DNA from: Bacillota bacterium
GTDB taxonomy: Bacteria; Bacillota_G; Limnochordia; DTU010
Assembly (NCBI GenBank): GCA_012799255.1
Contig: JAAZLQ010000255.1
Coordinates: 1 to 5,222, forward strand
Length of the DNA: 5,222 nucleotides
Direction of reading: 5' to 3'
How positions within the stretch are numbered: the first letter of the stretch is position 1; each line of letters begins with the position of its first letter. Below the pieces are notes generated by a model, which saw only the letters and a list, made by a program, of their open reading frames with translations, was not told the DNA's origin and made no database searches. The position numbers and the translations under genes were made by a program. This document shows positions 1-5,222 of the stretch, one piece after another.

Positions 1-1177
1 CATTGGAAAAGCTTCCTACAATAACACCATTTTGGTCAATGGCATAACTCTCAAGCGCACCACTGGTGTAGCCGTTTTGGTTTAGGAACTTACCCGTGAA
101 GGCATCCGCGTACTGAGTGAACTGGTTGAAATCCAACTCAACCTCTAACTCTTCTGCGTTCTCAGGCTTAAAGTTAAGAGTGTTATTCCCTGTCACTTGC
201 TTAAAACTTCCATCGCTGTTGAACTCAATTTGACCTTGTTCCAATGCAAGTTCGGTAGTGAGAATCAAACCACCATTATCAGAAGAAGCACTCACGATCG
301 CTCCGTCCTCCAATGCTCTTTCAAACTCGAACGTGTGGGTTGTGCCAGCGATTGTCCAGACACGACCATCAGTTCTAGTGGCAACGACTGTAGAAGTCAT
401 ATTTCCGGCTTCGTCCAACAAAACCAGATTATCACCATTTACCGCATATTTACCGTTGTTTTCAATGTCACCGGCGCTAGATAAGGGGATCAGGTCACTG
501 ACTAACAGCCAGCTAGCATCCCATTCCCACTCATTATTGCCCATTTGAGTTAGGTCGACGACAAGCGTTTGCTCTCGGCCGCGAGAGTCATAAATCTGAA
601 CAGTCCGCCTTACACTTTCGCCAACACTGTAGCGGTTATCCAGGTTACCGGCAAAATACACGGTATCAGTTGCCCTTGGTGTGATTGTCTCCGAAGCGGA
701 GATGTACAAAGACTCTAGGGCTGAGTTCGTATCGATATTACCATCTTGATCAGCTTTGTAGCCTAGTACTCGTTGTCCATTTACAAGCGAAACTAGATTA
801 CCTTCTGTTCCGTTATCCAAGCCGAACATACCTGCCCTGGTATAAAGACGGCTGTCGCCATGGCCCAGAACAAAAAATCCGTCACCCTCAATAGCTAGGT
901 CAGTAATATAACCAGTAGATTGGGTGTTACCTTGAGTGTGTTTCACATCAATGGAACCTAATTGAACACCTAAACCGATTTGTTGCGGGTTGGTACCGCC
1001 CCTAGTTTCTGTGGGAGCTGTGGCAGCCCGCATCGTTTGACTAAGCATATCTTGAAACGTTGCCCGCGAAGATTTATAACCCGCGGAGTTGACATTAGCT
1101 ATATTGTTGCCGATGATGTCCATGCGAACCTGGTGAGTTTTCAAACCAGAAACACCGGCAAACATTGAACGCATCAT
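1..1177 (-). CDS. flgE: Flagellar hook protein FlgE, 3' end cut by window edge
   Basis: Hook subunit, exported by the flagellar type III apparatus and polymerised into the universal joint outside the cell. The window holds 392 codons with no stop; perhaps 100 C-terminal residues are missing (inference from the family). Residues 5-35 form the rod/hook N-terminal signature, with NNIANVNSAGYK at 24-35. Residues 82-103 carry the axial-protein motif GNTQSTGY...AIEGDGFFV. Residues about 176-220 look like the FlgE D2 beta domain (AGNLDNRYSVGE, then IYDSRGREQTL). Residues 373-392 match the region entering the C-terminal domain (GALESYAIDQNG...GSFSN). A stretch at about 223-312 resembles nothing I recognise and probably enlarges the outer domains. 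Two tandem ATG codons lie at 1177 and 1174; the first is 9 bases after AGGAGG (1192-1187) and is preferred. It follows the TIGR02530 gene after a 95-base structured leader. Confidence 0.96.
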   Translation of the reverse strand, partial: MMRSMFAGVSGLKTHQVRMDIIGNNIANVNSAGYKSSRATFQDMLSQTMRAATAPTETRGGTNPQQIGLGVQLGSIDVKHTQGNTQSTGYITDLAIEGDGFFVLGHGDSRLYTRAGMFGLDNGTEGNLVSLVNGQRVLGYKADQDGNIDTNSALESLYISASETITPRATDTVYFAGNLDNRYSVGESVRRTVQIYDSRGREQTLVVDLTQMGNNEWEWDASWLLVSDLIPLSSAGDIENNGKYAVNGDNLVLLDEAGNMTSTVVATRTDGRVWTIAGTTHTFEFERALEDGAIVSASSDNGGLILTTELALEQGQIEFNSDGSFKQVTGNNTLNFKPENAEELEVELDFNQFTQYADAFTGKFLNQNGYTSGALESYAIDQNGVIVGSFSN

Positions 1178-1272
1178 ACTATCTTTCCTCCTTTTCAAAC
1201 ATCTCCGTCCGGAGACGAACCCACTTCCATCGTTCAGTGGGTGGAGGGCTTCCCATTGGGTCCAGCCCTAAA
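1178..1272 (-). promoter_or_regulatory. Structured flgE leader with three GGA-bearing hairpins
   Basis: This is the only sizeable intergenic gap in the operon. Read on the minus strand it holds three consecutive potential hairpins. Hairpin 1 (1269-1245) pairs AGGGCT with AGCCCT around an inner CCC/GGG stem, leaving GGA (1263-1261) in an internal loop. Hairpin 2 (1242-1219) pairs ACCCACT with AGTGGGT around a 10-base loop ending in ATGGA. Hairpin 3 (1217-1200) is a 7-pair stem, with one G-U, closed by a GGAC loop (1210-1207). The flgE Shine-Dalgarno AGGAGG (1192-1187) follows 7 bases later. No T-run follows any hairpin, so these are not intrinsic terminators, and I see no convincing sigma-28 or sigma-A promoter. 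GGA in loops plus a GGA in the Shine-Dalgarno is the known pattern of CsrA targets such as the Bacillus hag leader. CsrA control here is inference; an RNA-stability or processing element is the alternative. Confidence 0.5.
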
Positions 1273-1659
1273 TCACGTAATAACAGCACTATCAATCTGA
1301 GTAAAGACATTATCCCGGAGATTATCTCCATCCATAGCGGTAATCACAGTGCGATTAGCCACACTTACTACCAATGCCACGTTGCCAAGAAGAATCAAGG
1401 TTTCTTTGCCGCCTTTACTTCTGGCTTTTTCAACGGCATCTTCAAGGGTTTGGAGTTGCTCTTCATTGAGCCTGATGTTCCTGGCCTCGAGCCTTTTTTC
1501 TGCATGAGCTGAGAACTTTACCTTACCTTGCTGCAGTTTACTATCCAGAATCTTAGCAAAAGAATCGTCTGGCCTTACCGTTGGTCTAGATTTGGTTAGT
1601 GTTCTTTGCTGCACCGGTTGGATAGGTAATCCTCTGGGAACCTTAAACTGTTGGCTCAT
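1273..1659 (-). CDS. Flagellar operon protein, TIGR02530 family (function unknown)
   Basis: A 128-residue soluble protein of the uncharacterised 'flagellar operon protein' family that lies between flgD and flgE in many Bacillota. The family match is from recognition of the conserved part. Residues 47-62 read [16 protein letters not shown], residues 75-89 hold [15 protein letters not shown], and residues 96-128 hold [14 protein letters not shown] ending in [11 protein letters not shown]. The first 30 residues are variable, rich in proline and glutamine, and basic. There is no signal peptide, membrane segment or cysteine. The ATG at 1659 sits 9 bases after GGAGG (1673-1669), inside the end of flgD, and the two genes overlap by 17 bases, so translational coupling is likely. 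No biochemical role is established that I know of. Its constant place between hook cap and hook genes suggests a role in hook assembly or export (inference). Confidence 0.9.
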   Translation of the reverse strand: MSQQFKVPRGLPIQPVQQRTLTKSRPTVRPDDSFAKILDSKLQQGKVKFSAHAEKRLEARNIRLNEEQLQTLEDAVEKARSKGGKETLILLGNVALVVSVANRTVITAMDGDNLRDNVFTQIDSAVIT

Positions 1660-2089
1660 TAGTCACTCCCTCCCTAATGGCTACTATCTCGGTAAAGTTG
1701 TAGAGTTTTCCACCTACAATAATTTCCGGCCAGCCATTCTTGAACTGTACGCCGGTCACCTTACCAAAAAGACTCTCTCCCTCGTCGGTGAATAATTCCA
1801 CTTCTTTCCCAATCATCTGCGTGGCTTGTCCTAAAGCTGTAAGTTTTTGCTGGGACAACATCATATCCTCTAAGTTGGTATTAAGGTTTTGCATTTGTTC
1901 CAAGCTACTAAATTGAGCCAGTTGAGCAATGAACTCCTTATCTTCCACCGGATTGATGGGGTCTTGGTGTCTTAGTTGGGTAATTAGGAGTTGTAGGAAC
2001 TGGTCCTTTCCTAGAGCACTAGGATCCCTCTGGACACCTTCCCGTTGCTTCAATAACTGATCCACTGTACCGACATTATTTACATACAT
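1643..2089 (-). CDS. flgD: Flagellar hook assembly (capping) protein FlgD, short form
   Basis: FlgD caps the distal end of the growing hook, helps FlgE subunits insert, and is later replaced by hook-filament junction proteins. The family hallmark is complete: [19 protein letters not shown] at residues 26-44, then [21 protein letters not shown] at 46-66. Residues about 92-138 form a small beta-rich segment (IGKEVELF, then [20 protein letters not shown]). At 148 residues it is close to Bacillus-type FlgD and much shorter than enterobacterial FlgD (about 230), so the larger C-terminal Tudor/Ig-like region appears absent or minimal. The frame is open to a GTG at 2098, but that GTG overlaps the Shine-Dalgarno AGGAGG (2103-2098). 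The ATG at 2089 lies 8 bases after it and is the better start. The gap to the fliK stop is 13 bases. Confidence 0.96.
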   Translation of the reverse strand: MYVNNVGTVDQLLKQREGVQRDPSALGKDQFLQLLITQLRHQDPINPVEDKEFIAQLAQFSSLEQMQNLNTNLEDMMLSQQKLTALGQATQMIGKEVELFTDEGESLFGKVTGVQFKNGWPEIIVGGKLYNFTEIVAIREGVTNEPTV

Positions 2090-2104
2090 GTTCCTCACCT
2101 CCTC
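2087..2104 (-). promoter_or_regulatory. flgD ribosome binding site that decides the start
   Basis: The minus strand reads AGGAGG at 2103-2098, an 8-base spacer, then ATG at 2089-2087. An in-frame GTG at 2098-2096 is built into the Shine-Dalgarno itself (AGGAGGTGA) and would extend the protein by three residues. It is rejected as a start because the ribosome cannot pair with bases it is also using as the start codon. The Shine-Dalgarno begins inside the fliK stop codon (2105-2103), which favours coupled translation of fliK and flgD. Confidence 0.8.
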
Positions 2105-3749
2105 ACACTTTCACATCAACTTGGTTCCACATACTGCCACCAAGATAGTTCTTGCTCACACCAACTGCGGAAGGTTTCGCCAACCGATTTTGACTTCCGT
2201 GGTTAAACTGCCTTGACCTAGGTTGATCCTGATGATCTTGTTCTTTGTGCCCCATTCCGATATTGATTTGCACATCTGCTACCTGTGTACCCTGCTGTTG
2301 CAAGGCTGTATGCAATTGAGGCAGCTGACTAGCAATCACTTCTCGAACTGACTCACTTTGAACAATAAACTCTGCCACCATGATGCCCCTCTCTAGGGAC
2401 AACTTGATCTTTAGTTCACCTAGATGATCTGGCTTGAGTTGAATCCGCACTTCGCTACGCTCATCCGTTACAAGGGACTCAATGCTTTTGACAAGCTTGG
2501 GGAACAAGTTCCCCCTATCTTCCAGATCTAAAACCTCTCGAATCGGTGTTTCCAACTCTGGTGTTTCTATCTTTGGTTCTTGTACTCGAAACTCTGTGGC
2601 CACAAGGTCTGTGTGCTTTTCCAAGGGTGAACGCTCTTTGGTCTTGGGCAATGAAGAAGTTGACTGTTCATTCTCTGATGCGAACGATTCTTTGGTCTGG
2701 GAACTTTGAGTTGACTGACTTACTACCTTTGGTTCGCCTAGATTCAAACTCTCTTCCCCAGTTGTCCAAGGATCAGCCGGGATTTCCATGTCCTCTGGGA
2801 TTGTCTGAGCCCGATCATGCTTAACTCCATTTGGAGTCAAATCATCTAAGGGCGACTCATCAACAAGAAACTCCGCGGTAGGCTGTGTAGGTTGCTCCTG
2901 TTCTGCAACCAAGGATACTTGCCCGAACTCCGCATCCATCGCCACCTCTTCAGCCTGTTCAGGGATTTGCACATCGCTTTCTACAGCTTGCCCTGAGGGT
3001 TGCTCCAACGGAATTTGTCTTACCGGCTTGTCCTTTTGCTGTAAATCTAACTTGCGCAGCTCATCTTGTCCCTTGATTTCAGGGGTTGCGTAGTAGCTGT
3101 CAGCTAGCGTCCTGACAGGCACACTTCTAGAATCAAGTGCATTAACAGACGCTTCAGCATTCACTGACTGCCCTTTGATCTGTCTGGAGTCTACCGAAAT
3201 GGATTTCTCTTGTTCAGGTACGGCTGTTTTCTCCATTAACTTTGGAACAGCAGTGTCAATCGTAGCTGGAGAAAAAGAATGTTCTGGTACATCTACCTCT
3301 AGATTAGCTTCGGTTAGCTCAGCATCGCCTAAATCCAAGTGGTCTGCCGAAACAGGTTGCAAACCTGACAGTAGTTCGCTTGCATCCATCGAGGTTTCAT
3401 AACTTAGGAGAGGTACTTCTACACTGCTCGAATCTAAGCCCTGAATCTCTAATTCTCCACTAGAGCCACCCAACTCACTCTGGTTAACTTGATTAAGGAG
3501 TGGTGACATTGCTACAGCAACTGGAATCCAACCATGTTTGATTTTAGGCTTCTTTTCAGTTTCCAGTTGAGCAGGTGCTTCCTCTCGAGGCTCTTCAGTA
3601 CCACGAGGTTTGCCGAAATGCTTTGTCAGAATCGCTTCAAAATCCCCTGACTCACCTCCACTATGACCGTGGCTAGCCGCCACTTGATCCGAGGTTTCAC
3701 CATTGCCCATAACCATATTGGCTATTACAAATGGTCCGATATGTTTCAC
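2103..3749 (-). CDS. fliK: Flagellar hook-length control protein FliK
   Basis: FliK is the exported molecular ruler that stops hook growth and switches the export gate (FlhB) from hook to filament substrates. Up to 548 residues are open. The C-terminal switch domain (Flg_hook type) lies at about 433-498: [18 protein letters not shown], then [21 protein letters not shown] and [15 protein letters not shown] is the family signature. A basic, Asn/Gln-rich tail of 50 residues follows. Residues 1-430 are low-complexity, rich in Glu, Gln, Ser, Pro and Val, as expected for a secreted, partly disordered ruler; no cysteine is present. It is longer than Salmonella FliK (405 residues). The start is unclear. 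The GTG at 3749 overlaps the strong Shine-Dalgarno; the correctly spaced in-frame triplet is ATC at 3740; the first in-frame ATG (3716) has no Shine-Dalgarno. The coordinates given use the GTG as an outer bound. The gap to the motE-like gene is 22 bases by that start. Confidence 0.95.
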   Translation of the reverse strand: MKHIGPFVIANMVMGNGETSDQVAASHGHSGGESGDFEAILTKHFGKPRGTEEPREEAPAQLETEKKPKIKHGWIPVAVAMSPLLNQVNQSELGGSSGELEIQGLDSSSVEVPLLSYETSMDASELLSGLQPVSADHLDLGDAELTEANLEVDVPEHSFSPATIDTAVPKLMEKTAVPEQEKSISVDSRQIKGQSVNAEASVNALDSRSVPVRTLADSYYATPEIKGQDELRKLDLQQKDKPVRQIPLEQPSGQAVESDVQIPEQAEEVAMDAEFGQVSLVAEQEQPTQPTAEFLVDESPLDDLTPNGVKHDRAQTIPEDMEIPADPWTTGEESLNLGEPKVVSQSTQSSQTKESFASENEQSTSSLPKTKERSPLEKHTDLVATEFRVQEPKIETPELETPIREVLDLEDRGNLFPKLVKSIESLVTDERSEVRIQLKPDHLGELKIKLSLERGIMVAEFIVQSESVREVIASQLPQLHTALQQQGTQVADVQINIGMGHKEQDHQDQPRSRQFNHGSQNRLAKPSAVGVSKNYLGGSMWNQVDVKV

Positions 3750-3760
3750 CTCCTTTCACC
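3738..3760 (-). promoter_or_regulatory. Unusual fliK translation start region
   Basis: The minus strand carries AAAGGAGGTGA (3756-3746), a near-perfect anti-Shine-Dalgarno match. Eight bases after AGGAGG (3754-3749) comes the in-frame triplet ATC (3740-3738), where a start codon would be expected. A second, weaker site, GGTGA (3760-3756), could serve the GTG at 3749, with about 9 bases after its GG pair. So either fliK starts at a GTG that overlaps a stronger decoy site, or it uses a rare ATC start, or the ATC is a base error for ATG. The flgD start has the same layout with ATG in that place. Confidence 0.6.
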
Positions 3761-3771
3761 AAAACTATTTG

Positions 3772-4323
3772 TTATTGACTGGCCAAGCCCATCTTTTCAG
3801 CGACGGAGACAGCCAGATTAGTTGGCAACTCTTTCATAATATTAGCTGCATCCTGCTTGTCCATATAAAGCAGGACATCAAGAACTAATCCTTGATCCAT
3901 GCCCGCCAAAATCCGGGCAGCATCTGCAGCAATCATTTCAGTGTAGATTTCCGCTAAGTTTCGAACACTACGCCGCTGATCCTGCTCCGCTTGGAGCTTG
4001 TCCGTCAAAGTCTTTAACTCTGCTTCGCGCCTGTCTAACTGTACCATGCGCTGATCAAGTTGGTTGGAAAGTTCAACCAACTCTGCTTCGCGCGTTTTGA
4101 GCGCTTCCGTTCTCTGCTGCAACTCATCTTCATACCTAGCCACAAAAGCTTCTGCATCTTGGCCATGGGCGTAAGTCTCAAGATGTGGTTTCATCCATGA
4201 GATATTGGTTCCCAAGCGCCAAAAGAGGGCAGGTCCATCTATAACCCCGGTGACCACGAAAATACTAAAGGCTACAACCACAGCTACAAGTAAAAGTGTC
4301 ACCGCTAAAACCCATTTGCCCAC
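3772..4323 (-). CDS. MotE-like flagellar membrane protein (MgtE-N-like domain, YlxF position)
   Basis: A 183-residue protein with one N-terminal membrane segment (residues about 4-27, VLAVTLLLVAVVVAFSIFVV), a long charged coiled coil (about 56-118), and a C-terminal helical domain (about 119-180). That domain contains LAEIYTEMIAADAARILAGM, then MDKQDAANIMKELP, which resembles the N-terminal domain of MgtE magnesium transporters and the MotE family. It occupies the place of ylxF between fliJ and fliK in Bacillus. Rhizobial MotE is a periplasmic chaperone for the motility protein MotC; in Bacillota the role is not settled, and membrane topology is not clear from the flanking charges. The start is a GTG at 4323, 7 bases after GGAGG (4335-4331) and 12 bases beyond the fliJ stop. 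The coiled coil contains an internal repeat (see 4016-4093). No cysteines. Confidence 0.85.
   Translation of the reverse strand: MGKWVLAVTLLLVAVVVAFSIFVVTGVIDGPALFWRLGTNISWMKPHLETYAHGQDAEAFVARYEDELQQRTEALKTREAELVELSNQLDQRMVQLDRREAELKTLTDKLQAEQDQRRSVRNLAEIYTEMIAADAARILAGMDQGLVLDVLLYMDKQDAANIMKELPTNLAVSVAEKMGLASQ
4016..4093 (-). repeat. 15-base direct repeat in the coiled coil of the motE-like gene
   Basis: The plus-strand sequence AACTCTGCTTCGCGC occurs at 4016-4030 and again at 4079-4093. The period is exactly 63 bases, or 21 codons, which equals three coiled-coil heptads. Both copies encode REAEL (residues 78-82 and 99-103). It may mark an old in-frame duplication of three heptads, or shared codon use at repeated heptad positions. 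Confidence 0.6.
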
Positions 4324-4335
4324 GAAAGTACCTCC

Positions 4336-4758
4336 CTACCCCTGTACGTGCGAACGCATATCGTCCAGCACTTTTTGCTCTTTGCGCTGCTCTTCCTTGA
4401 TGAACGTATCAAGCTCCTTTTCACGCAAAGTCGCCACTTTTTTTGTTTCTTGCCTAGCCAAAAACCACTCATCCTTAGCCTTTTCGGCCACAAGCTCTTG
4501 TTCTCGAACTCGTTCCTTTTGCTGCTCAATCCTGGTTTCTAACACATCAAGATAGGCATACATAGCCTGGCGCATCTCAATTGCCACCTGTTGGTACCCA
4601 AAATCCTTGATCTGCTCCGCGTGATCCAGCAAAGAAGCAAGCTTTGCCCGTTCTTCGTGGGCCAAGCTTGCTTCTGTGGCCCATTTGAACTTAGCCTGTT
4701 CTTCAAGGATTTCTCTAACATCTAACACTCTCTCTAAGCGAAATCTGAAGTCTCCCAT
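4336..4758 (-). CDS. fliJ: Flagellar export protein FliJ
   Basis: FliJ is the small cytoplasmic coiled-coil stalk that inserts into the FliI hexamer and contacts FlhA, linking the ATPase to the export gate. At 140 residues it has the normal family length. The N-terminus FRFRLERVLDVREILEEQAK (residues 4-23) is the typical FliJ opening. The rest is almost wholly charged helix without proline: residues 30-60, then 67-133 rich in Glu, Lys, Gln and Arg, ending KEEQRKEQKVLDDM. Sequence identity in this family is low, so position directly after fliI supports the call strongly. The ATG at 4758 lies 7 bases after AGGAG (4770-4766). That site overlaps the fliI stop codon TAG (4771-4769), and the gap is only 10 bases, so translation is probably coupled to fliI. 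Overlapping open frames in this stretch are shadows. Confidence 0.93.
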   Translation of the reverse strand: MGDFRFRLERVLDVREILEEQAKFKWATEASLAHEERAKLASLLDHAEQIKDFGYQQVAIEMRQAMYAYLDVLETRIEQQKERVREQELVAEKAKDEWFLARQETKKVATLREKELDTFIKEEQRKEQKVLDDMRSHVQG

Positions 4759-4768
4759 GATCCAACTC

Positions 4769-5222
4769 CTATTGATCGTCGCTAAAAACTTGTTCTAGCC
4801 TAGCTAGGGTATCAGACCAGTCAGACGGATCATTGACACCTTGTCGAAGAAAATCTGTAATACCAGGGTTCAGTCTTATCGCTCGGTCTATTTCTGGATT
4901 GGAACCATGTGCGTAAGCACCAATATTAATCAGATCCTCCGCTTCAGCATAGGTGGCGAGCGACGCCCGTAACTTAGCTGCTAAAGCTTGATGTTCCTTA
5001 GAAGTGACTTCAACCATAAGACGACTTACACTAGCGAGGACATCGATCGCTGGGTAATGGTTCTTTTCCGCCAACGAGCGATTGAGTACTATATGCCCAT
5101 CCAGGATACCCCTGACGGTATCACTGATCGGCTCATTCATGTCATCGCCCTCAACCAACACGGTGTAAAAAGCAGTGATGGTTCCTTTTTCGCCCGGACC
5201 CGTCCTTTCCAGAACTCGAGGC
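4769..5222 (-). CDS. fliI: Flagellum-specific ATP synthase FliI, C-terminal part
   Basis: Hexameric ATPase of the flagellar type III export apparatus, related to the F1-ATPase beta subunit; it energises unfolding and delivery of substrates. The window holds the last 150 codons of a protein that is usually about 435-440 residues, so the Walker A and B motifs lie outside. The fragment opens with PRVLERTGPGEKGTITAFYT and continues VLVEGDDMNEPISDTVRGILDGHIVL, the most conserved C-terminal catalytic-domain block of FliI. NHYPAIDVLASVSR follows at fragment residues 54-67; its SVSR corresponds to the arginine-finger region of F1-type ATPases (family knowledge). From about residue 75 the helical C-terminal domain follows (YAEAEDLINIGAYAHGSNPEID). 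A GTG at 5161 inside this frame is not a start, since the conserved sequence runs straight through it to the window edge. Confidence 0.97.
   Translation of the reverse strand, partial: PRVLERTGPGEKGTITAFYTVLVEGDDMNEPISDTVRGILDGHIVLNRSLAEKNHYPAIDVLASVSRLMVEVTSKEHQALAAKLRASLATYAEAEDLINIGAYAHGSNPEIDRAIRLNPGITDFLRQGVNDPSDWSDTLARLEQVFSDDQ

Noticed and set aside
1200..1269. Intrinsic terminator before flgE
   Set aside because: The stems are followed on the transcribed strand by mixed sequence and the Shine-Dalgarno, not by a T-run, and a terminator here would cut flgE from its operon.
1178..1272. Cyclic di-GMP riboswitch in the flgE leader
   Set aside because: The leader is short, and I cannot find the conserved GEMM core elements; three simple stems in a row do not match the class I or II architecture as I know it.
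1178..1272. Internal sigma-28 or sigma-A promoter for flgE
   Set aside because: I see no TAAA with a correctly spaced CCGATA-like -10 element, nor a convincing TTGACA/TATAAT pair, on the minus strand in this gap.
1165..1512. Plus-strand open frame of 115 codons opposite the TIGR02530 gene and the flgE leader
   Set aside because: It lies antisense to a gene with clear family motifs and across the flgE start, and its product looks like nothing I know. Other plus-strand frames (197-548, 685-1168, 1592-1795, 2482-2824, 3175-3402, 3703-3888, 4205-4555) fail for the same reasons.
4305..4721. Minus-strand open frames at 4305-4529 and 4539-4721 overlapping fliJ
   Set aside because: They are out-of-frame shadows of fliJ, with no ribosome binding site and no recognisable protein motif.
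4769..5161. A separate 130-residue gene starting at GTG 5161
   Set aside because: The frame continues upstream to the window edge with conserved FliI sequence (PRVLERTGPGEKG...), so this GTG is an internal valine codon.

Overview
The window is a piece of a flagellar export and hook operon, read entirely on the minus strand. From right to left it holds the C-terminal part of fliI, then fliJ, a motE-like gene, fliK, flgD, a small flagellar-operon gene of the TIGR02530 type, and most of flgE, which runs off the left edge. No gene on the plus strand is credible, and I see no tRNA, rRNA, CRISPR array or mobile element.

The gene order fliI-fliJ-motE-fliK-flgD-TIGR02530-flgE, the short 148-residue FlgD, and the strong AGGAGG-type ribosome binding sites point to a Gram-positive Bacillota, most likely a Clostridia-like lineage. 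I cannot name a genus from the sequence alone.

The genes form one assembly line. FliI (ATPase) and FliJ (its central stalk) drive flagellar type III export. The membrane-anchored MotE-like protein has a coiled coil and a MgtE-N/MotE-like C-terminus. FliK measures the hook and switches export specificity. FlgD caps the growing hook, and FlgE is the hook subunit. The TIGR02530 protein is an uncharacterised companion that sits between hook cap and hook in many Bacillota. Junctions are tight: gaps of about 10, 12, 22 (or 31) and 13 bases, then a 17-base overlap between flgD and the TIGR02530 gene. The only real intergenic stretch is the 95 bases before flgE.

Two places deserve attention. First, the 95-base flgE leader folds on paper into three consecutive hairpins. 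Each carries a GGA in its loop or internal loop, and a GGA-containing Shine-Dalgarno follows, an arrangement like targets of the translational regulator CsrA. Second, fliK has an excellent Shine-Dalgarno whose correctly spaced, in-frame triplet is ATC rather than ATG. The only upstream start, a GTG, overlaps the Shine-Dalgarno itself. The sister gene flgD has the same layout with a normal ATG at that spacing. In addition, none of the roughly 1,690 encoded residues is a cysteine.
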